DNA of 64,000 bases from Streptomyces sp. H27-H1 (GCF_026627445.1 NZ_JAPNLJ010000033.1:33517-97516); one strand, 5' to 3'; positions 1-8,468 are shown, counted from the first letter of the stretch. Made by a program: numbers and translations. Notes: generated by a model not told the origin, from the sequence alone.

Positions 1-555
1 GGTGTGCGGCGCTGCCACCGCGTCGGTCAGGCCGGTGTCGGCCAGGTCCACGCGGTCGGGGAGCGGATCCGCGAGCTGCCCCCAGGAGCGCGAGTGGAAC
101 AGCAGCGGGGAGGTGATGCGCGGTACTCCCGCTGCCACCACCTCACCCAGGAAGATGGAGTGGTCCCCGCCGGGGTAGCGGTGCAGGACGCGGCAGTCGA
201 CCCAGGCCGCCGAGTCCGTCAGCACGGGACTGCCGGTGGCGCCGGGCAGCCAGTCGCCCGCCGCGAAGCGATCGGTGACCCCCGGCTCCATGCCCGCGAA
301 CCTGCGTCCCAGTGCGAGGTGGTCCCGGCCCAAAACGTTGACGGCGAACACCCCGTTGCGTATGAGGAGATCGTGGGAGCGGATCCCCTGGTCCAAGCAG
401 ACCAGGACGAGAGGTGGTGCGAGGCTGACGCTGCTGAACGAGCTCGCCGTCATGCCGTGCCAGCCCTCCTCGCCGGCCGTGGTGACGATCCCCACGCCGC
501 TGGGCCACCGGGACAGCACCTGACGGAAGGTCGATTCGTCGATGACGGTCGTCAT
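1..555 (-). CDS. Flavin reductase-like protein (partial, runs off left edge)
   Basis: The minus-strand frame opens at ATG 555-553 and stays open for 185 codons to the window edge. The protein begins MTTVIDESTFRQVLSRWPSG, then has VGIVTTAGEEGWHGMTASSF and a VNVLGRDH segment, the usual layout of the DIM6/NTAB flavin reductase family, which binds FMN and supplies reduced flavin to a partner monooxygenase. The C-terminus is outside the window. It is divergent from the IclR gene, and an IclR-type operator lies 19 bp upstream of its start, so it is probably part of that regulon. No monooxygenase partner is visible here; it may lie further left. The family call is confident; the physiological partner is unknown. 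Confidence 0.8.
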   Translation of the reverse strand, partial: MTTVIDESTFRQVLSRWPSGVGIVTTAGEEGWHGMTASSFSSVSLAPPLVLVCLDQGIRSHDLLIRNGVFAVNVLGRDHLALGRRFAGMEPGVTDRFAAGDWLPGATGSPVLTDSAAWVDCRVLHRYPGGDHSIFLGEVVAAGVPRITSPLLFHSRSWGQLADPLPDRVDLADTGLTDAVAAPHT

Positions 556-573
556 CGCACCCCCGCTCAATTA

Positions 574-676
574 TGTTTCCTCTAGTGGAACACTGTATCC
601 ATGAGCGTAACGACGGTCGCGTCGCGGTGTCAACGAATCCACCCGCCCCGGGATCACTGTTTCCCCTGGGGAAATC
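574..676. promoter_or_regulatory. Two IclR-type operators in the flavin reductase/iclR divergent gap
   Basis: Site 1 (574-592) is TGTTTC-N7-GGAACA. Site 2 (658-676) is TGTTTC-N7-GAAATC and contains the perfect palindrome TTTCCCCTGGGGAAA. Both match sites in four other intergenic gaps of the cluster. Site 1 sits just upstream of the flavin reductase start and site 2 about 60 bp upstream of the regulator start, as expected for autoregulation and control of the divergent gene. Binding is inferred from recurrence and symmetry. Confidence 0.65.
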
Positions 677-737
677 GACGTTATGCTTTTGCCAAGTCGG
701 GGGACGGCCTCGAAACCATCGCGCAAAAGGGGCACCT

Positions 738-1526
738 GTGACCGAGGAGACGAGCAGCAGCAGGTCCATCGCCGCAGTCGAGCGCGCCATGGACGTGCTG
801 CTGATGTTCGGCCGCAGCGGCCGCCCCGACCTCGGTGTCACCGAGATCGCCCAAGAACTGGACATCACCAAGGCCGCCGTGCACCGCGTCCTCACGGCCC
901 TGCGCAACCGCGACCTGATCATCACGGATCCCGTCACCCGCCGCTACGCCCTCGGACCGGCCGCCATCTCCCTCGGCCGCGCCTACTTGGCGCGCACCGA
1001 CCTTCGGGTCCTCGCGGCCCCGGAGCTGCGCCGGCTCGCCGCCCAATGCGGGGAGACCGCCACCCTCTCCATCCGCCGCGGCGACACCAGGCTCTACGTC
1101 GACCAGGTCGTCCCCGAGCAGGAGCTGCGTATGGAGGTGGCCCTCGGGATCCCGCTCCCCCTGCACGCGGGCAGCTCCTCCAAGGCCTTCCTCGCCTTCC
1201 TGTCCGACGCCGAGATCGAGACCTACCTCGAACGCCACCCCCTGGACGCGGTCACCGACCGGACCATCACCGACCCCGAGCGCATGCGCAAGGAGCTGTC
1301 CGCCATCAAGCGGCGCGGCTACGCCATGTCGGTGGGGGAGCGGCAGAGCGGTTCCGCCTCGCTCGCCGCGCCCGTCTTCGGACACGACGGCCATGTCATC
1401 GCGGTGGTCAGCCTGGCCGGCCCGCAGTCCCGGTTCAAGCCGCGCCTGGCCGAGTGCGCCCCGCTGCTCATGGCGAGCGTCGAACGGCTCTCGGCCGAGT
1501 TCGGGTACCGGCCAGGGGTCCGGTGA
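738..1526 (+). CDS. IclR-family transcriptional regulator
   Basis: A 262-residue protein from GTG 738, with an AAAAGGGG ribosome site just upstream. Residues about 10-72 form the winged helix-turn-helix (AAVERAMDVLLMF, then VTEIAQELDITKAAVHRVL). The rest is the IclR effector-binding domain, with RLYVDQVVPEQELRMEV, the LHAGSSSKAFLAFL helix and a GYAMSVGERQSGSASLAAPV segment. The reading frame extends further 5', but the upstream part overlaps the operator and is not protein-like. As the only IclR protein in the window and bordered by copies of the repeated TGTTTC-N7-GAAACA element, it is the likely regulator of the catabolic genes to 19.7 kb. The effector is unknown, possibly a pathway acid or its CoA ester. 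Confidence 0.88.
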   Translation: MTEETSSSRSIAAVERAMDVLLMFGRSGRPDLGVTEIAQELDITKAAVHRVLTALRNRDLIITDPVTRRYALGPAAISLGRAYLARTDLRVLAAPELRRLAAQCGETATLSIRRGDTRLYVDQVVPEQELRMEVALGIPLPLHAGSSSKAFLAFLSDAEIETYLERHPLDAVTDRTITDPERMRKELSAIKRRGYAMSVGERQSGSASLAAPVFGHDGHVIAVVSLAGPQSRFKPRLAECAPLLMASVERLSAEFGYRPGVR

Positions 1527-1532
1527 CCCGCC

Positions 1533-2228
1533 TCAGAGGTCGGCCCCGGGCTTGAGCACCCCCAGCGCCGCGGCGGCCAGGACGCACGTCCAGATCCCCG
1601 CCACGTACGGGACACAGCCATTGACTGCCCGACGCAGCGTCCGCTCGACCCCGTCGCCTCCTCCCGAGCCCGCCAGGTCGCGGAACGCGGCCCCGAACGG
1701 GCGCAGCGTCAGCCGGATGCCCAGCCCGCAGGCGATCGCCGTCGCATACAGCAGGACCTTGGCGCCCAGCCAGCGGGGATCGGTCCGCACCCCGAACGGC
1801 TCCGCGGCCAGCAGGGTGTAGAGCCCGACGCCCCACAGTGAGGCCGTCAGTGCGACGCGTATCGCCCAGTCCGCTCGGCGTATCCAGGGGCGGCGGCCCG
1901 GACGGTGGTGCTCGCGCACGGTCAGCCACAGCCAGAGCGCCGCGAACACCCAGGTCGCCCCCGCGGACCAGCCGTTGAGCAGGCGCTGCGCCCCGTGCGG
2001 CTCCAGCGCCATGAGCGTGATTCCGCTCGGCAGTATCAGCACCAGGCAGATCTTCGGGCCGAGATCCAGCACACTCATGATCGACAGCGCCGTCGAGCGG
2101 GCGGCGACGGGCAGGCCCGGCTGCAGGACGTACCGGCTGGAGACGTAGACGCCGAGGTCGCCGCCCAGCCAGAAGACGAATAGCAGGATGTGGAGCAGGA
2201 TCCACCATCCGTGCGGATGCGCTCCCAT
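1533..2228 (-). CDS. Integral membrane protein of unknown function
   Basis: A 231-residue protein starting at ATG 2228 behind a GGAGGAG site that overlaps the stop codon of the upstream lyase gene. It has about five hydrophobic segments: WWILLHILLFVFWLGGDLGVYV, a LDLGPKICLVLIL segment, WVFAALWLWLTV, VALTASLWGVGLYTLL and a C-terminal helix. A conserved WLGGDLGVYVSSRYV stretch and a second TM segment with ICLVLILPSG resemble the general plan of CopD or DUF2269-type proteins, but I cannot assign it. It follows the HMG-CoA-lyase-like gene with 2 bp spacing, so it is probably co-transcribed and could act in uptake or export for the pathway. Confidence 0.7.
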   Translation of the reverse strand: MGAHPHGWWILLHILLFVFWLGGDLGVYVSSRYVLQPGLPVAARSTALSIMSVLDLGPKICLVLILPSGITLMALEPHGAQRLLNGWSAGATWVFAALWLWLTVREHHRPGRRPWIRRADWAIRVALTASLWGVGLYTLLAAEPFGVRTDPRWLGAKVLLYATAIACGLGIRLTLRPFGAAFRDLAGSGGGDGVERTLRRAVNGCVPYVAGIWTCVLAAAALGVLKPGADL

Positions 2229-2230
2229 GT

Positions 2231-3181
2231 CTACTCCTCCCCCCGCTCGCCGCTGCGCCCGGACCCGGGGAAGGGGCCTGCCCGGCCCAGCAGGGCGGGC
2301 ACCTGGATGCCGAGCACGGTGCCCAGCCAGGTCCCCGCCGCAGCGGCCGATTCCAGGTCGATGCCCGGTTCCAGGCCCATCCGCCGCAGCAGGTAGACCA
2401 GGTCCTCGGTCGCGATGTTGCCGGTGGCGGCCGGGGCGAAGGGGCAGCCGCCGATGCCGCCGAGGGAGGAGTCGAGCCACGCCGCACCGGCCGCGGCGGC
2501 TGCCACCGCGTTCGCATAGCCGGTGTTGCGCGTGTTGTGGAAGTGGCAGCGCAGGACCACTCCGGGCGCCTGTTCCCGTACCGCCGTGAGCAGCCGGGTG
2601 ACCGCGTCGGGGGCGCCCACGCCGATGGTGTCGGCGAGGACGATCTCCTCGGCGCCCGACTCCGTGGCGATCCGGGCAAGTTCGGCCACGGCCGACTCTG
2701 CGGTCTCCCCCTCGAAGGGGCAGCCGAACGCCGCCGCGATGGTCAGTGAGCGCCCGATCCCCTCCGCGTGGGCGCGGGAGGCGATCCCCTCCCACGCGGC
2801 CAGCGCCTCGCGCGTGCCTATGCCCTGATTGCGGCGCGAGAACGCGTCGCTCGCCACCACCACGTAGTTGACCTCGTCCACGCCGCTCGCACTCGCCCGT
2901 TCCATGCCGCGGGCGTTGAGCACCAGGCCGCTGTAGCGAACACCGTCCGGGCGCTTGAGCAGTCCCATCACCTCCTCCGCTCCCGCCATCTGCGGCACCC
3001 GGCCGGGATGGACGAAGGCCACCGCCTCCACCCGCCGCGCGCCCGCGGCCACCGCCCGCTCGATCAGGGCCACGCGCTGCGCCGGGGACAGTGCACGCAC
3101 CTCGTTCTGCAGTCCGTCACGCGGGGCCACTTCCACCACGCCGGGACCAGTGAGCGGCTTGGCCGCCAAAGAGTTGTCCAT
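2231..3181 (-). CDS. HMG-CoA lyase-family (DRE-TIM) enzyme
   Basis: A 316-residue TIM-barrel lyase. It has the N-terminal EVAPRDGLQNE motif with the metal- and substrate-contacting Arg-Asp, an RRVEAVAFVHPGRVPQM segment, the metal-binding HFHN, and the GGIGGCPFAPAATGNIATED loop containing the catalytic cysteine. The family cleaves 3-hydroxy-3-methylglutaryl-CoA or related tertiary hydroxyacyl-CoA esters such as citramalyl-CoA. A role in the final C-C cleavage of this catabolic cluster is inferred. It is divergent from the class III CoA-transferase gene that could make its substrate, with a shared IclR-type operator between them. Confidence 0.87.
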   Translation of the reverse strand: MDNSLAAKPLTGPGVVEVAPRDGLQNEVRALSPAQRVALIERAVAAGARRVEAVAFVHPGRVPQMAGAEEVMGLLKRPDGVRYSGLVLNARGMERASASGVDEVNYVVVASDAFSRRNQGIGTREALAAWEGIASRAHAEGIGRSLTIAAAFGCPFEGETAESAVAELARIATESGAEEIVLADTIGVGAPDAVTRLLTAVREQAPGVVLRCHFHNTRNTGYANAVAAAAAGAAWLDSSLGGIGGCPFAPAATGNIATEDLVYLLRRMGLEPGIDLESAAAAGTWLGTVLGIQVPALLGRAGPFPGSGRSGERGEE

Positions 3182-3200
3182 GCGTCATATTCTGTCGCGT

Positions 3201-3239
3201 CGATTCCTCTAGCGAAACAGTGTTTCCCAAACTTACACT
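3201..3239. promoter_or_regulatory. IclR-type operator and candidate leaderless promoter
   Basis: CGATTC-N7-GAAACA at 3201-3219 matches the cluster-wide operator, followed by a TGTTTC half-site at 3221-3226. TACACT at 3234-3239 would serve as a -10 box only 6 bp before the CoA-transferase ATG. There is no purine-rich ribosome site, so that gene is probably read from a leaderless transcript. The divergent lyase starts 19 bp on the other side. Confidence 0.55.
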
Positions 3240-3245
3240 CGCCGT

Positions 3246-4439
3246 ATGAGTGGACCCCTCTCCGACATCCGTGTCATCGAGACCGGCACCCTGCTTGCCG
3301 GTCCCTTCTGCGGCCAGCTCCTCGGCGACCACGGCGCCGAGGTCATCAAGCTCGAGGACCCCGGACGCGGCGACCCCATGCGCCAGTGGGGACGCGAACG
3401 GCCCTACGGCAAGTCCCTGTGGTGGCCGGTCGTCGCACGCAACAAGAAGTCCGTCACCTGCAACCTGCGCCGCGAGGAAGGCCAAGAACTGGTCCGCCGC
3501 CTCGTCGCCCGCGCCGACGTCCTCGTGGAGAACTTCCGCCCCGGCACCCTGGAACGCTGGGGCCTCGGCTTCGAGGAGCTCCGCGCCATCAACCCCGGCC
3601 TCGTCATGGTCCGCGTCACCGGCTACGGACAGGACGGCCCGTACGCGCCCCGCGCCGGCTTCGGCTCCATCGGCGAGGCCATGGGCGGCATCCGCCACAT
3701 CACCGGCGAACCCGACCGCCCCCCGTCCCGCGCCGGCATCTCGCTCGGCGACGCCCTCGCCGGCACCATGGCCGCGTACGGCGCCGTCATGGCCCTGCAC
3801 GCCCGCACCCGCACCGGAACCGGCCAGATCGTCGATTCCGCGCTCTACGAAGCAGTCCTCGCCTACATGGAGTCCCTCCTCCCCGAATGGGAGGTGGGCG
3901 GCTACCAGCGCGAACGCACCGGCCCCGTCCTCCCCAACGTCGCTCCCAGCAACGTCTACCCGACCGCAGACGGAGCCGCCGTCCTCATCGCCGCCAACCA
4001 GGACACCGTCTTCCGCCGCCTCACCGAGGTCATGGACCGCGCCTACCTGGCCGAGGACCCCCGCTACGCCACGCACACCGCGCGCGGAGCCCACCAAGGC
4101 GAGCTCGATGACGTCATCACCACCTGGACCGCCGGGCACGACGCGGCCACCCTGCTCGGCGCCCTGCACGCCGCCGGTGTCCCGGCCGGCAAGACCTTCA
4201 CCGCCGCCGACATGCTCGCCGACCCGCACTTCGCCGCCCGCAACGCCATCGTCCGCCTCCCGCACCCCGACTTCGGCGAGATCCCCATGCAGAACGTCGT
4301 CCCGAAACTCTCCGGCACCCCCGGCGCCGTACGCTGGGTGGGCCCCGAACTCGGAGCCCACAACGACGAGGTGTACGGCGACCTCCTGGGCCTCACTGGG
4401 GAAGAGCGTGAGAAGCTCACCGCGGACGGAGTGATCTGA
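3246..4439 (+). CDS. Class III (CaiB/BaiF) acyl-CoA transferase
   Basis: A 397-residue protein of the formyl-CoA transferase fold. It has the N-terminal VIETGTLLAGPFCGQLLGDHGAEVIK pattern, VLVENFRPGTLERWGLG, and GISLGDALAG, placing the catalytic Asp at residue 169, the same number as in formyl-CoA:oxalate CoA-transferase. The enzyme moves CoA between carboxylic acids through an aspartyl anhydride. The likely donor is succinyl-CoA or acetyl-CoA, and the acceptor a dicarboxylic acid, both inferred. The isochorismatase-type amidase gene starts 2 bp after its stop. A second, clearly different class III transferase lies at 15,891-17,120, so the pathway has two CoA-activation steps or two substrates. 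Confidence 0.9.
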   Translation: MSGPLSDIRVIETGTLLAGPFCGQLLGDHGAEVIKLEDPGRGDPMRQWGRERPYGKSLWWPVVARNKKSVTCNLRREEGQELVRRLVARADVLVENFRPGTLERWGLGFEELRAINPGLVMVRVTGYGQDGPYAPRAGFGSIGEAMGGIRHITGEPDRPPSRAGISLGDALAGTMAAYGAVMALHARTRTGTGQIVDSALYEAVLAYMESLLPEWEVGGYQRERTGPVLPNVAPSNVYPTADGAAVLIAANQDTVFRRLTEVMDRAYLAEDPRYATHTARGAHQGELDDVITTWTAGHDAATLLGALHAAGVPAGKTFTAADMLADPHFAARNAIVRLPHPDFGEIPMQNVVPKLSGTPGAVRWVGPELGAHNDEVYGDLLGLTGEEREKLTADGVI

Positions 4440-4440
4440 C

Positions 4441-5100
4441 GTGGCCGACACGCCCCTCGCCGATGACTACGAAGCCGCCGGATTCGGCCGCCGCATCGGC
4501 TGGGGCGAACACCCCGCCGTCCTCCTCGTCGACCCCGTCCAGGCCTACGCCGTCCCCGACAGCCGCCTCTACCTCGACACGGCGGAACCGGCCCTGCACG
4601 CCATGGCGCACCTCGTCCGCGCCGCCCGCCGCACCCAGTTTCCCGTCATCTTCACCGCCGTCCACTACGACGACGAACCGAGCTCCCACGCACCGCACTT
4701 CGCCCGCAAGGTGCCCAGCCTCGACGCCTTCCGCGCGGGCAACCCCCTCGCGGCCTTCACCCCGCTCTGCGCCCCGCAACCGGGTGAGATCGTCATCCAC
4801 AAGCACTACCCGAGCGCCTTCTTCCAGACCCGGCTGCGCGACGTCCTCACGGTCCTCGGCGTGGACACGCTCGTCATAGGAGGGTTCTCCACCAGCGGCT
4901 GCGTGCGGGCCACCACCTTGGACTCACTTCAGTACGGGCTGCGCCCCATCGTCGTGCGCGACGCCGTGGCCGACCGGGACACCGGTCCCCACGAGGGCAA
5001 TCTCTTCGATCTCGACTCCAAGTACGCCGACGTGGTCGATGTCGGCGTGGCCTGCCGCCGCCTGGGGGACCCCGTGCACCCCCGCCCCGGGCGGATCTGA
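4441..5100 (+). CDS. Isochorismatase-family amidohydrolase
   Basis: A 219-residue cysteine hydrolase starting at GTG 4441, one base after the stop of the CoA-transferase, with GGAG near the end of that gene as ribosome site. The triad is visible: Asp in AVLLVDPVQAY, Lys in VIHKHYPSAFF and Cys in FSTSGCVRATT. The length and SGCVRATTLDSLQYG segment fit the N-carbamoylsarcosine amidase/maleamate amidase branch rather than true isochorismatase. With the dihydropyrimidinase-type ring-opening enzyme at 17.3 kb, a half-amidase or carbamoyl-amidase step after ring opening is a reasonable inference. Co-transcribed with the upstream CoA-transferase. Confidence 0.85.
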   Translation: MADTPLADDYEAAGFGRRIGWGEHPAVLLVDPVQAYAVPDSRLYLDTAEPALHAMAHLVRAARRTQFPVIFTAVHYDDEPSSHAPHFARKVPSLDAFRAGNPLAAFTPLCAPQPGEIVIHKHYPSAFFQTRLRDVLTVLGVDTLVIGGFSTSGCVRATTLDSLQYGLRPIVVRDAVADRDTGPHEGNLFDLDSKYADVVDVGVACRRLGDPVHPRPGRI

Positions 5101-5193
5101 CGGCCGTCATCCGACACGGTCCCGGCTCTCCGGTCCCAGCCCCGCCCGTGCCCAGGGCTGCCCTCGGGCGGTGAGGGCGGCGCGGTTCGCCGA

Positions 5194-5215
5194 CCGCACG
5201 AACCCGTTCGTGCGG
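5194..5215. terminator. Hairpin between convergent operons
   Basis: CCGCACGAAC, a 2-base loop CC, then GTTCGTGCGG form a perfect 10-bp stem in the gap between the amidohydrolase stop (+) and the LPQTG gene stop (-). No T-run follows, as usual in high-GC actinomycetes. It could serve both directions. Confidence 0.5.
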
Positions 5216-5239
5216 ATCCGCTTCCCGCGCCGCCGCCGC

Positions 5240-5905
5240 TCACGCCCGGCTGCCGCGCCGCAGCAGGACCAGCGTGCAGCCGCCGAGCAGGAACAGCGTG
5301 CCGCCCAGCAGGGCGGCCACCGGCAGGCCGTCGGTGGACCCGGTCTGCGGCAGCGACCCCGCCGCGCCCGCGCTGGCCCCCGTCGTGCCCGCGCCGGACG
5401 TGGCCGTGCCTCCGCCGGACGCCGTCGGTGCCGGACGGGAGGGCGGCGGACTGCTCGCGCCGGGGCCGGCCGCCCCCACGGCCAGCGGCACCTCAACCAG
5501 TTCCTTCGTCGCGGAGATCGACACCGCGATGACGCAGTTCCCCGCCTTGGCCACGCAGTCCGCCCCGCCCGCCTTGGCCTTGACCGTGATCTCGGCCGTG
5601 GTCGCGTCGCTGGCCGCGCTGTGCCAGACCCCGGACGCGTCGGTCTTGCCGATGACCGCGGCGTCGGGTGACGTCTCGCAGTCCGTCGGACCGGCCGGCT
5701 TCGGCTTGCACAGACCGATCGGCACGAAACCCTGATTTGGGCTCAGCCCCTTCGCCGACACCGTGATCTTGTCCCCGACGGCGAGTCCGGTCGACTTGCT
5801 GACGGTCAGTGTCCCGGCGGCGGCGGCCGGCCCGGCCGAAACCGCGACCAGGGCCGAGGCCGCGGCGAGTGCGCTCGCGCAGCGGATTCTTCGTAGCGAT
5901 GTCAT
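5240..5905 (-). CDS. Small secreted surface protein with LPQTG sorting signal
   Basis: A 221-residue protein from ATG 5905 with a strong GGAGGAAAC ribosome site. It has a signal peptide (RIRCASALAAASALVAVSAG, cut near AAA), then one beta-sandwich-like domain with two Cys pairs, resembling neocarzinostatin-type Ig domains. A Pro/Ser/Gly-rich spacer follows, then LPQTG at residues 185-189, a hydrophobic helix and the basic tail RRGSRA. This is a complete sortase substrate signal. Its start overlaps the previous stop by ATGA, making it the last gene of the surface operon. No sortase gene is in the window. LPQTG rather than the LAXTG common in streptomycetes is unusual. Confidence 0.82.
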   Translation of the reverse strand: MTSLRRIRCASALAAASALVAVSAGPAAAAGTLTVSKSTGLAVGDKITVSAKGLSPNQGFVPIGLCKPKPAGPTDCETSPDAAVIGKTDASGVWHSAASDATTAEITVKAKAGGADCVAKAGNCVIAVSISATKELVEVPLAVGAAGPGASSPPPSRPAPTASGGGTATSGAGTTGASAGAAGSLPQTGSTDGLPVAALLGGTLFLLGGCTLVLLRRGSRA

Positions 5906-6606
5906 GAGTTTCCTCCAGATGGGGACAGCGGGGACCTTCCGGGCGCCGCCCTCCGGTGGCCCCGGACGAGGGAGAGGACGCCGAGCATGAGGCAGGCGAC
6001 GGCCACGCCGAGGGACAGGGACCACACCGGGGTCGACGGCCCGCTCCAGTCGTTGCCGCGGCCACCGCTGGGAGCGGCGGCGGATGGCGCGGCCGGTTCG
6101 GCTCGGCCGGTGCCGGATGCCTCGCCGGGGACCGTCCCGCCCTCGAAACCGACCGCGACCTGAACGCTGTTGGCGGCGATCAGCGCGGGTGGGGTCCCGG
6201 AGGGCAGTGGCGCGACGCCGACCACGCACGGCGTGGAGCGGCAGTCGCCACCGGCGAAGCGCGCGTGCACGGTGAGGGTGACCTGCGGGAGCACTCCGTC
6301 GGGGCCGATGGTCACCAGCCGGGCCCCGCCGCCGAGGTCGCAGTCCTTGTTGCCGGTGTAGCCCTTCTTGCACAGGCCGACGGCGACAGACGTCAGCCCG
6401 GCGCGGAACCCGGAGCCGTCGACGGTGATCTGCCGGCCCTCGGTCAGCCCGGTTGCCGCGGACACGTGAACCGTGGCGGTCGGCGTATCGGCGGCCCCGG
6501 CCGTGCCTGCCGCAGTGGCGGCAGCGGCGAACTGGCCGGACAGAGTGAGCGCCGTGGTCGCCGCGAGGGCCACCCGGCAGCTCCGGCTCTTCGTCGAGAT
6601 CCTCAC
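5902..6606 (-). CDS. Secreted Ig-like protein with C-terminal membrane anchor
   Basis: A 234-residue protein starting at GTG 6606, overlapping the upstream stop as GTGA. It has an N-terminal signal peptide (VALAATTALTLSGQFAAAA) and an extracellular domain with DGSGFRAGLTSVAVGLC and further Cys residues (NKDCDL, GGDCRSTPC), spaced as in the LPQTG protein next door. A low-complexity linker precedes a C-terminal transmembrane helix (LSLGVAVACLMLGVLSLVRG) and a basic cytoplasmic tail. There is no sortase motif, so it is probably anchored by the helix. The domain resembles the neocarzinostatin-type Ig fold; its ligand is unknown. Confidence 0.75.
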   Translation of the reverse strand: MRISTKSRSCRVALAATTALTLSGQFAAAATAAGTAGAADTPTATVHVSAATGLTEGRQITVDGSGFRAGLTSVAVGLCKKGYTGNKDCDLGGGARLVTIGPDGVLPQVTLTVHARFAGGDCRSTPCVVGVAPLPSGTPPALIAANSVQVAVGFEGGTVPGEASGTGRAEPAAPSAAAPSGGRGNDWSGPSTPVWSLSLGVAVACLMLGVLSLVRGHRRAAPGRSPLSPSGGNS

Positions 6607-8468
6607 GGCATGGCCTTTCTGTTCCGTCGCAAGAGGGCTGTCCGGGAGCCGCCGGACGCGGGGAGCGCGATCGGACGCTGACCGGGGACGGCCTGCGCCG
6701 GGGCGGAGGCGACCAGGACCGCCGTCCCCTGGCCTGCGATGTGGCGCAGTACGGACGTGACCGCCGGATCGGCTGCGAGCGGCCCGCAGCCGGGCCCGGT
6801 CAGGTCCAGCAGGAGCAGCGCCGGCTGCGCGATGAGGGTCTGGACCAGCCCGAGGACGCAGCGTTCGTCGGGGCCGAGCCGCCCGCAGGGGTCGGCGCCC
6901 TTCGCCGCGAGGAACGGGAAGGCCGCGCGGGCGGCCACCGTCAGCTCCGCCGCCCGCTCGGGGTCCAGATGCGCGGCTGCGGCCGCCACCGCGTCCGTCA
7001 CCGAGACCGCGGGATGACCGGGGTGCAGAGCGCCCGTCCGGGCCGCGTCCGCCGGGTCCACGAAGGCGGAGAGCCGCAGGTCCCACCGGGCCCGCGCCTC
7101 GACGCGGGAGACGTCGTGGCCGCGCAGCCGCCAGGTTCCGCCGTCGGCCTTGCGCAGGCCGGCGAGGACCGCCAGTACAGCGCCCGCCCGCCGGCCGGGG
7201 AGAGCGTCGGTCAGGTACGCGATCTCGCCCGGCGCCAGCGTCAGGTCGAGACGGCGCACGGGCGGCGCCCCCGCCTGACGGACGCCGAGGCCGCGGACCT
7301 TCAGGGGGCCGTCGCAAGCACCGGCGACGGTGTCGTCGTCCGGCTCGGCGCCCTGCCCGCGCCCGTGGTGCGCCAAAGCGCCGGCGGCTGCCACGGCGGG
7401 CGCCAGACCGATCACGGTCAGGGTGTCCGCGCCGCCCAGCAGCCGGCCGGACAGCGCGACGGCGGTCATCGCGGCCGCCCCGCCGAACAGCCTGGCGACG
7501 GCGTACCCGCCGTGCCCGGCAGCCCCCGCGTGCACGCTGTCCCGCGCGGGGGACGAGCCGGCGCGGGCCGCCGCGGTGGCAGCACCGCTGGTGAGGACGG
7601 CCGCCAGCGCGAGGACGAACTGCCAGGGCCGGGCGGCGCTCGCACATGCCGCCACCGCCGCCGTGAGCCCGGCCGCCGTGAACAGCGCCCCACGCAGGCC
7701 CGTACCCGTACCCGTACCGGCGCCGGTGATCGGTCGGCGTCGGCCGGCCACGGCGAGGCCGCTTGTCAGGGCCGCCGCCAGCAGCGCCGCGTAGGCGAAC
7801 GGCCGGGCGCCCGCGCCGCCGAGCAGTTCCCAGCGGAAGACAACCAGGCTCTGGCCGGCGAACACCACGCCGAACACGGCCGCGCCCACGGCACCCGCCG
7901 TCCAGTGCGAGGCTGCGGCGTGCCCGGAGTCGTCCGGCGCGGCCCGTGCGCAGGCCGGAGTGAGGAGCAGCGCGGCGAGCGCGCACGCGAGTGCGCAGGC
8001 CACCTGGGGGTGCTGCGCGAGGAGCACCACCGCGGCGCCCGCCGCACCCGCGCCCGCCAGGCAGGCGGCGTGCCAGGAGTGCCGAGGCCGGTAGAGGCGG
8101 AGAGAGCCGCCGCCGAGGGCCGCGGCCATCACCAGCAGCGCTGCGAACACCAGCGGCGAGGCGAGCAGAGCGGCGGCCGACGGTGCCGCGCCGGCCAGCA
8201 CACAGGCCGCCAGTGCCCGCCGCGCGGCAGCCGTCGCCCCGCCCGGACGGCCCCGGCCTCGCCGCCGCAGCACCGTGCCGACCACCGCGGCGAGCAGCAT
8301 GCCCGTCAGGAGGAGGTAGCGGACGGCCTCGCCGGGCATGCCGACGGGCCCTGCGAGCAGCGGCGCCGAGGCGAGGAACACGCCGGCCGCCAGCCCGGCC
8401 GCCGCAGCGGCGCCCAGGTCCGGGCGCGGGCGGGTGAGGAAGAGGGGGAAGAGGGGGGAGAAGGCCAT
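6603..8468 (-). CDS. Membrane protein with degenerate ABC ATPase domain
   Basis: A 621-residue protein. The first about 380 residues are Ala-rich with roughly ten membrane segments. Residues from about 400 on look like an ABC nucleotide-binding domain: KVRGLGVRQAG, LDLTLAPGEIAYL at the pre-Walker A strand, and TWRLRGHDVS. Key residues are missing. The Walker A position reads LPGRRAGAV (about 423-431) without the GKS/T; the signature position is LGPDERC (about 531); Walker B reads LLLLDLTGP, lacking the catalytic Glu. It is therefore probably a pseudo-ATPase. It overlaps both neighbours (TAATG upstream, GTGA downstream), so it belongs firmly to the WxL surface operon. It may act as a membrane assembly platform rather than a transporter. 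Confidence 0.68.
   Translation of the reverse strand: MAFSPLFPLFLTRPRPDLGAAAAAGLAAGVFLASAPLLAGPVGMPGEAVRYLLLTGMLLAAVVGTVLRRRGRGRPGGATAAARRALAACVLAGAAPSAAALLASPLVFAALLVMAAALGGGSLRLYRPRHSWHAACLAGAGAAGAAVVLLAQHPQVACALACALAALLLTPACARAAPDDSGHAAASHWTAGAVGAAVFGVVFAGQSLVVFRWELLGGAGARPFAYAALLAAALTSGLAVAGRRRPITGAGTGTGTGLRGALFTAAGLTAAVAACASAARPWQFVLALAAVLTSGAATAAARAGSSPARDSVHAGAAGHGGYAVARLFGGAAAMTAVALSGRLLGGADTLTVIGLAPAVAAAGALAHHGRGQGAEPDDDTVAGACDGPLKVRGLGVRQAGAPPVRRLDLTLAPGEIAYLTDALPGRRAGAVLAVLAGLRKADGGTWRLRGHDVSRVEARARWDLRLSAFVDPADAARTGALHPGHPAVSVTDAVAAAAAHLDPERAAELTVAARAAFPFLAAKGADPCGRLGPDERCVLGLVQTLIAQPALLLLDLTGPGCGPLAADPAVTSVLRHIAGQGTAVLVASAPAQAVPGQRPIALPASGGSRTALLRRNRKAMP

Noticed and set aside
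4..585. Plus-strand open frame of 193 codons over the first 585 bp
   Set aside because: It is antisense to the flavin reductase, Arg/Gly/His-rich, has no family motif and no ribosome site.
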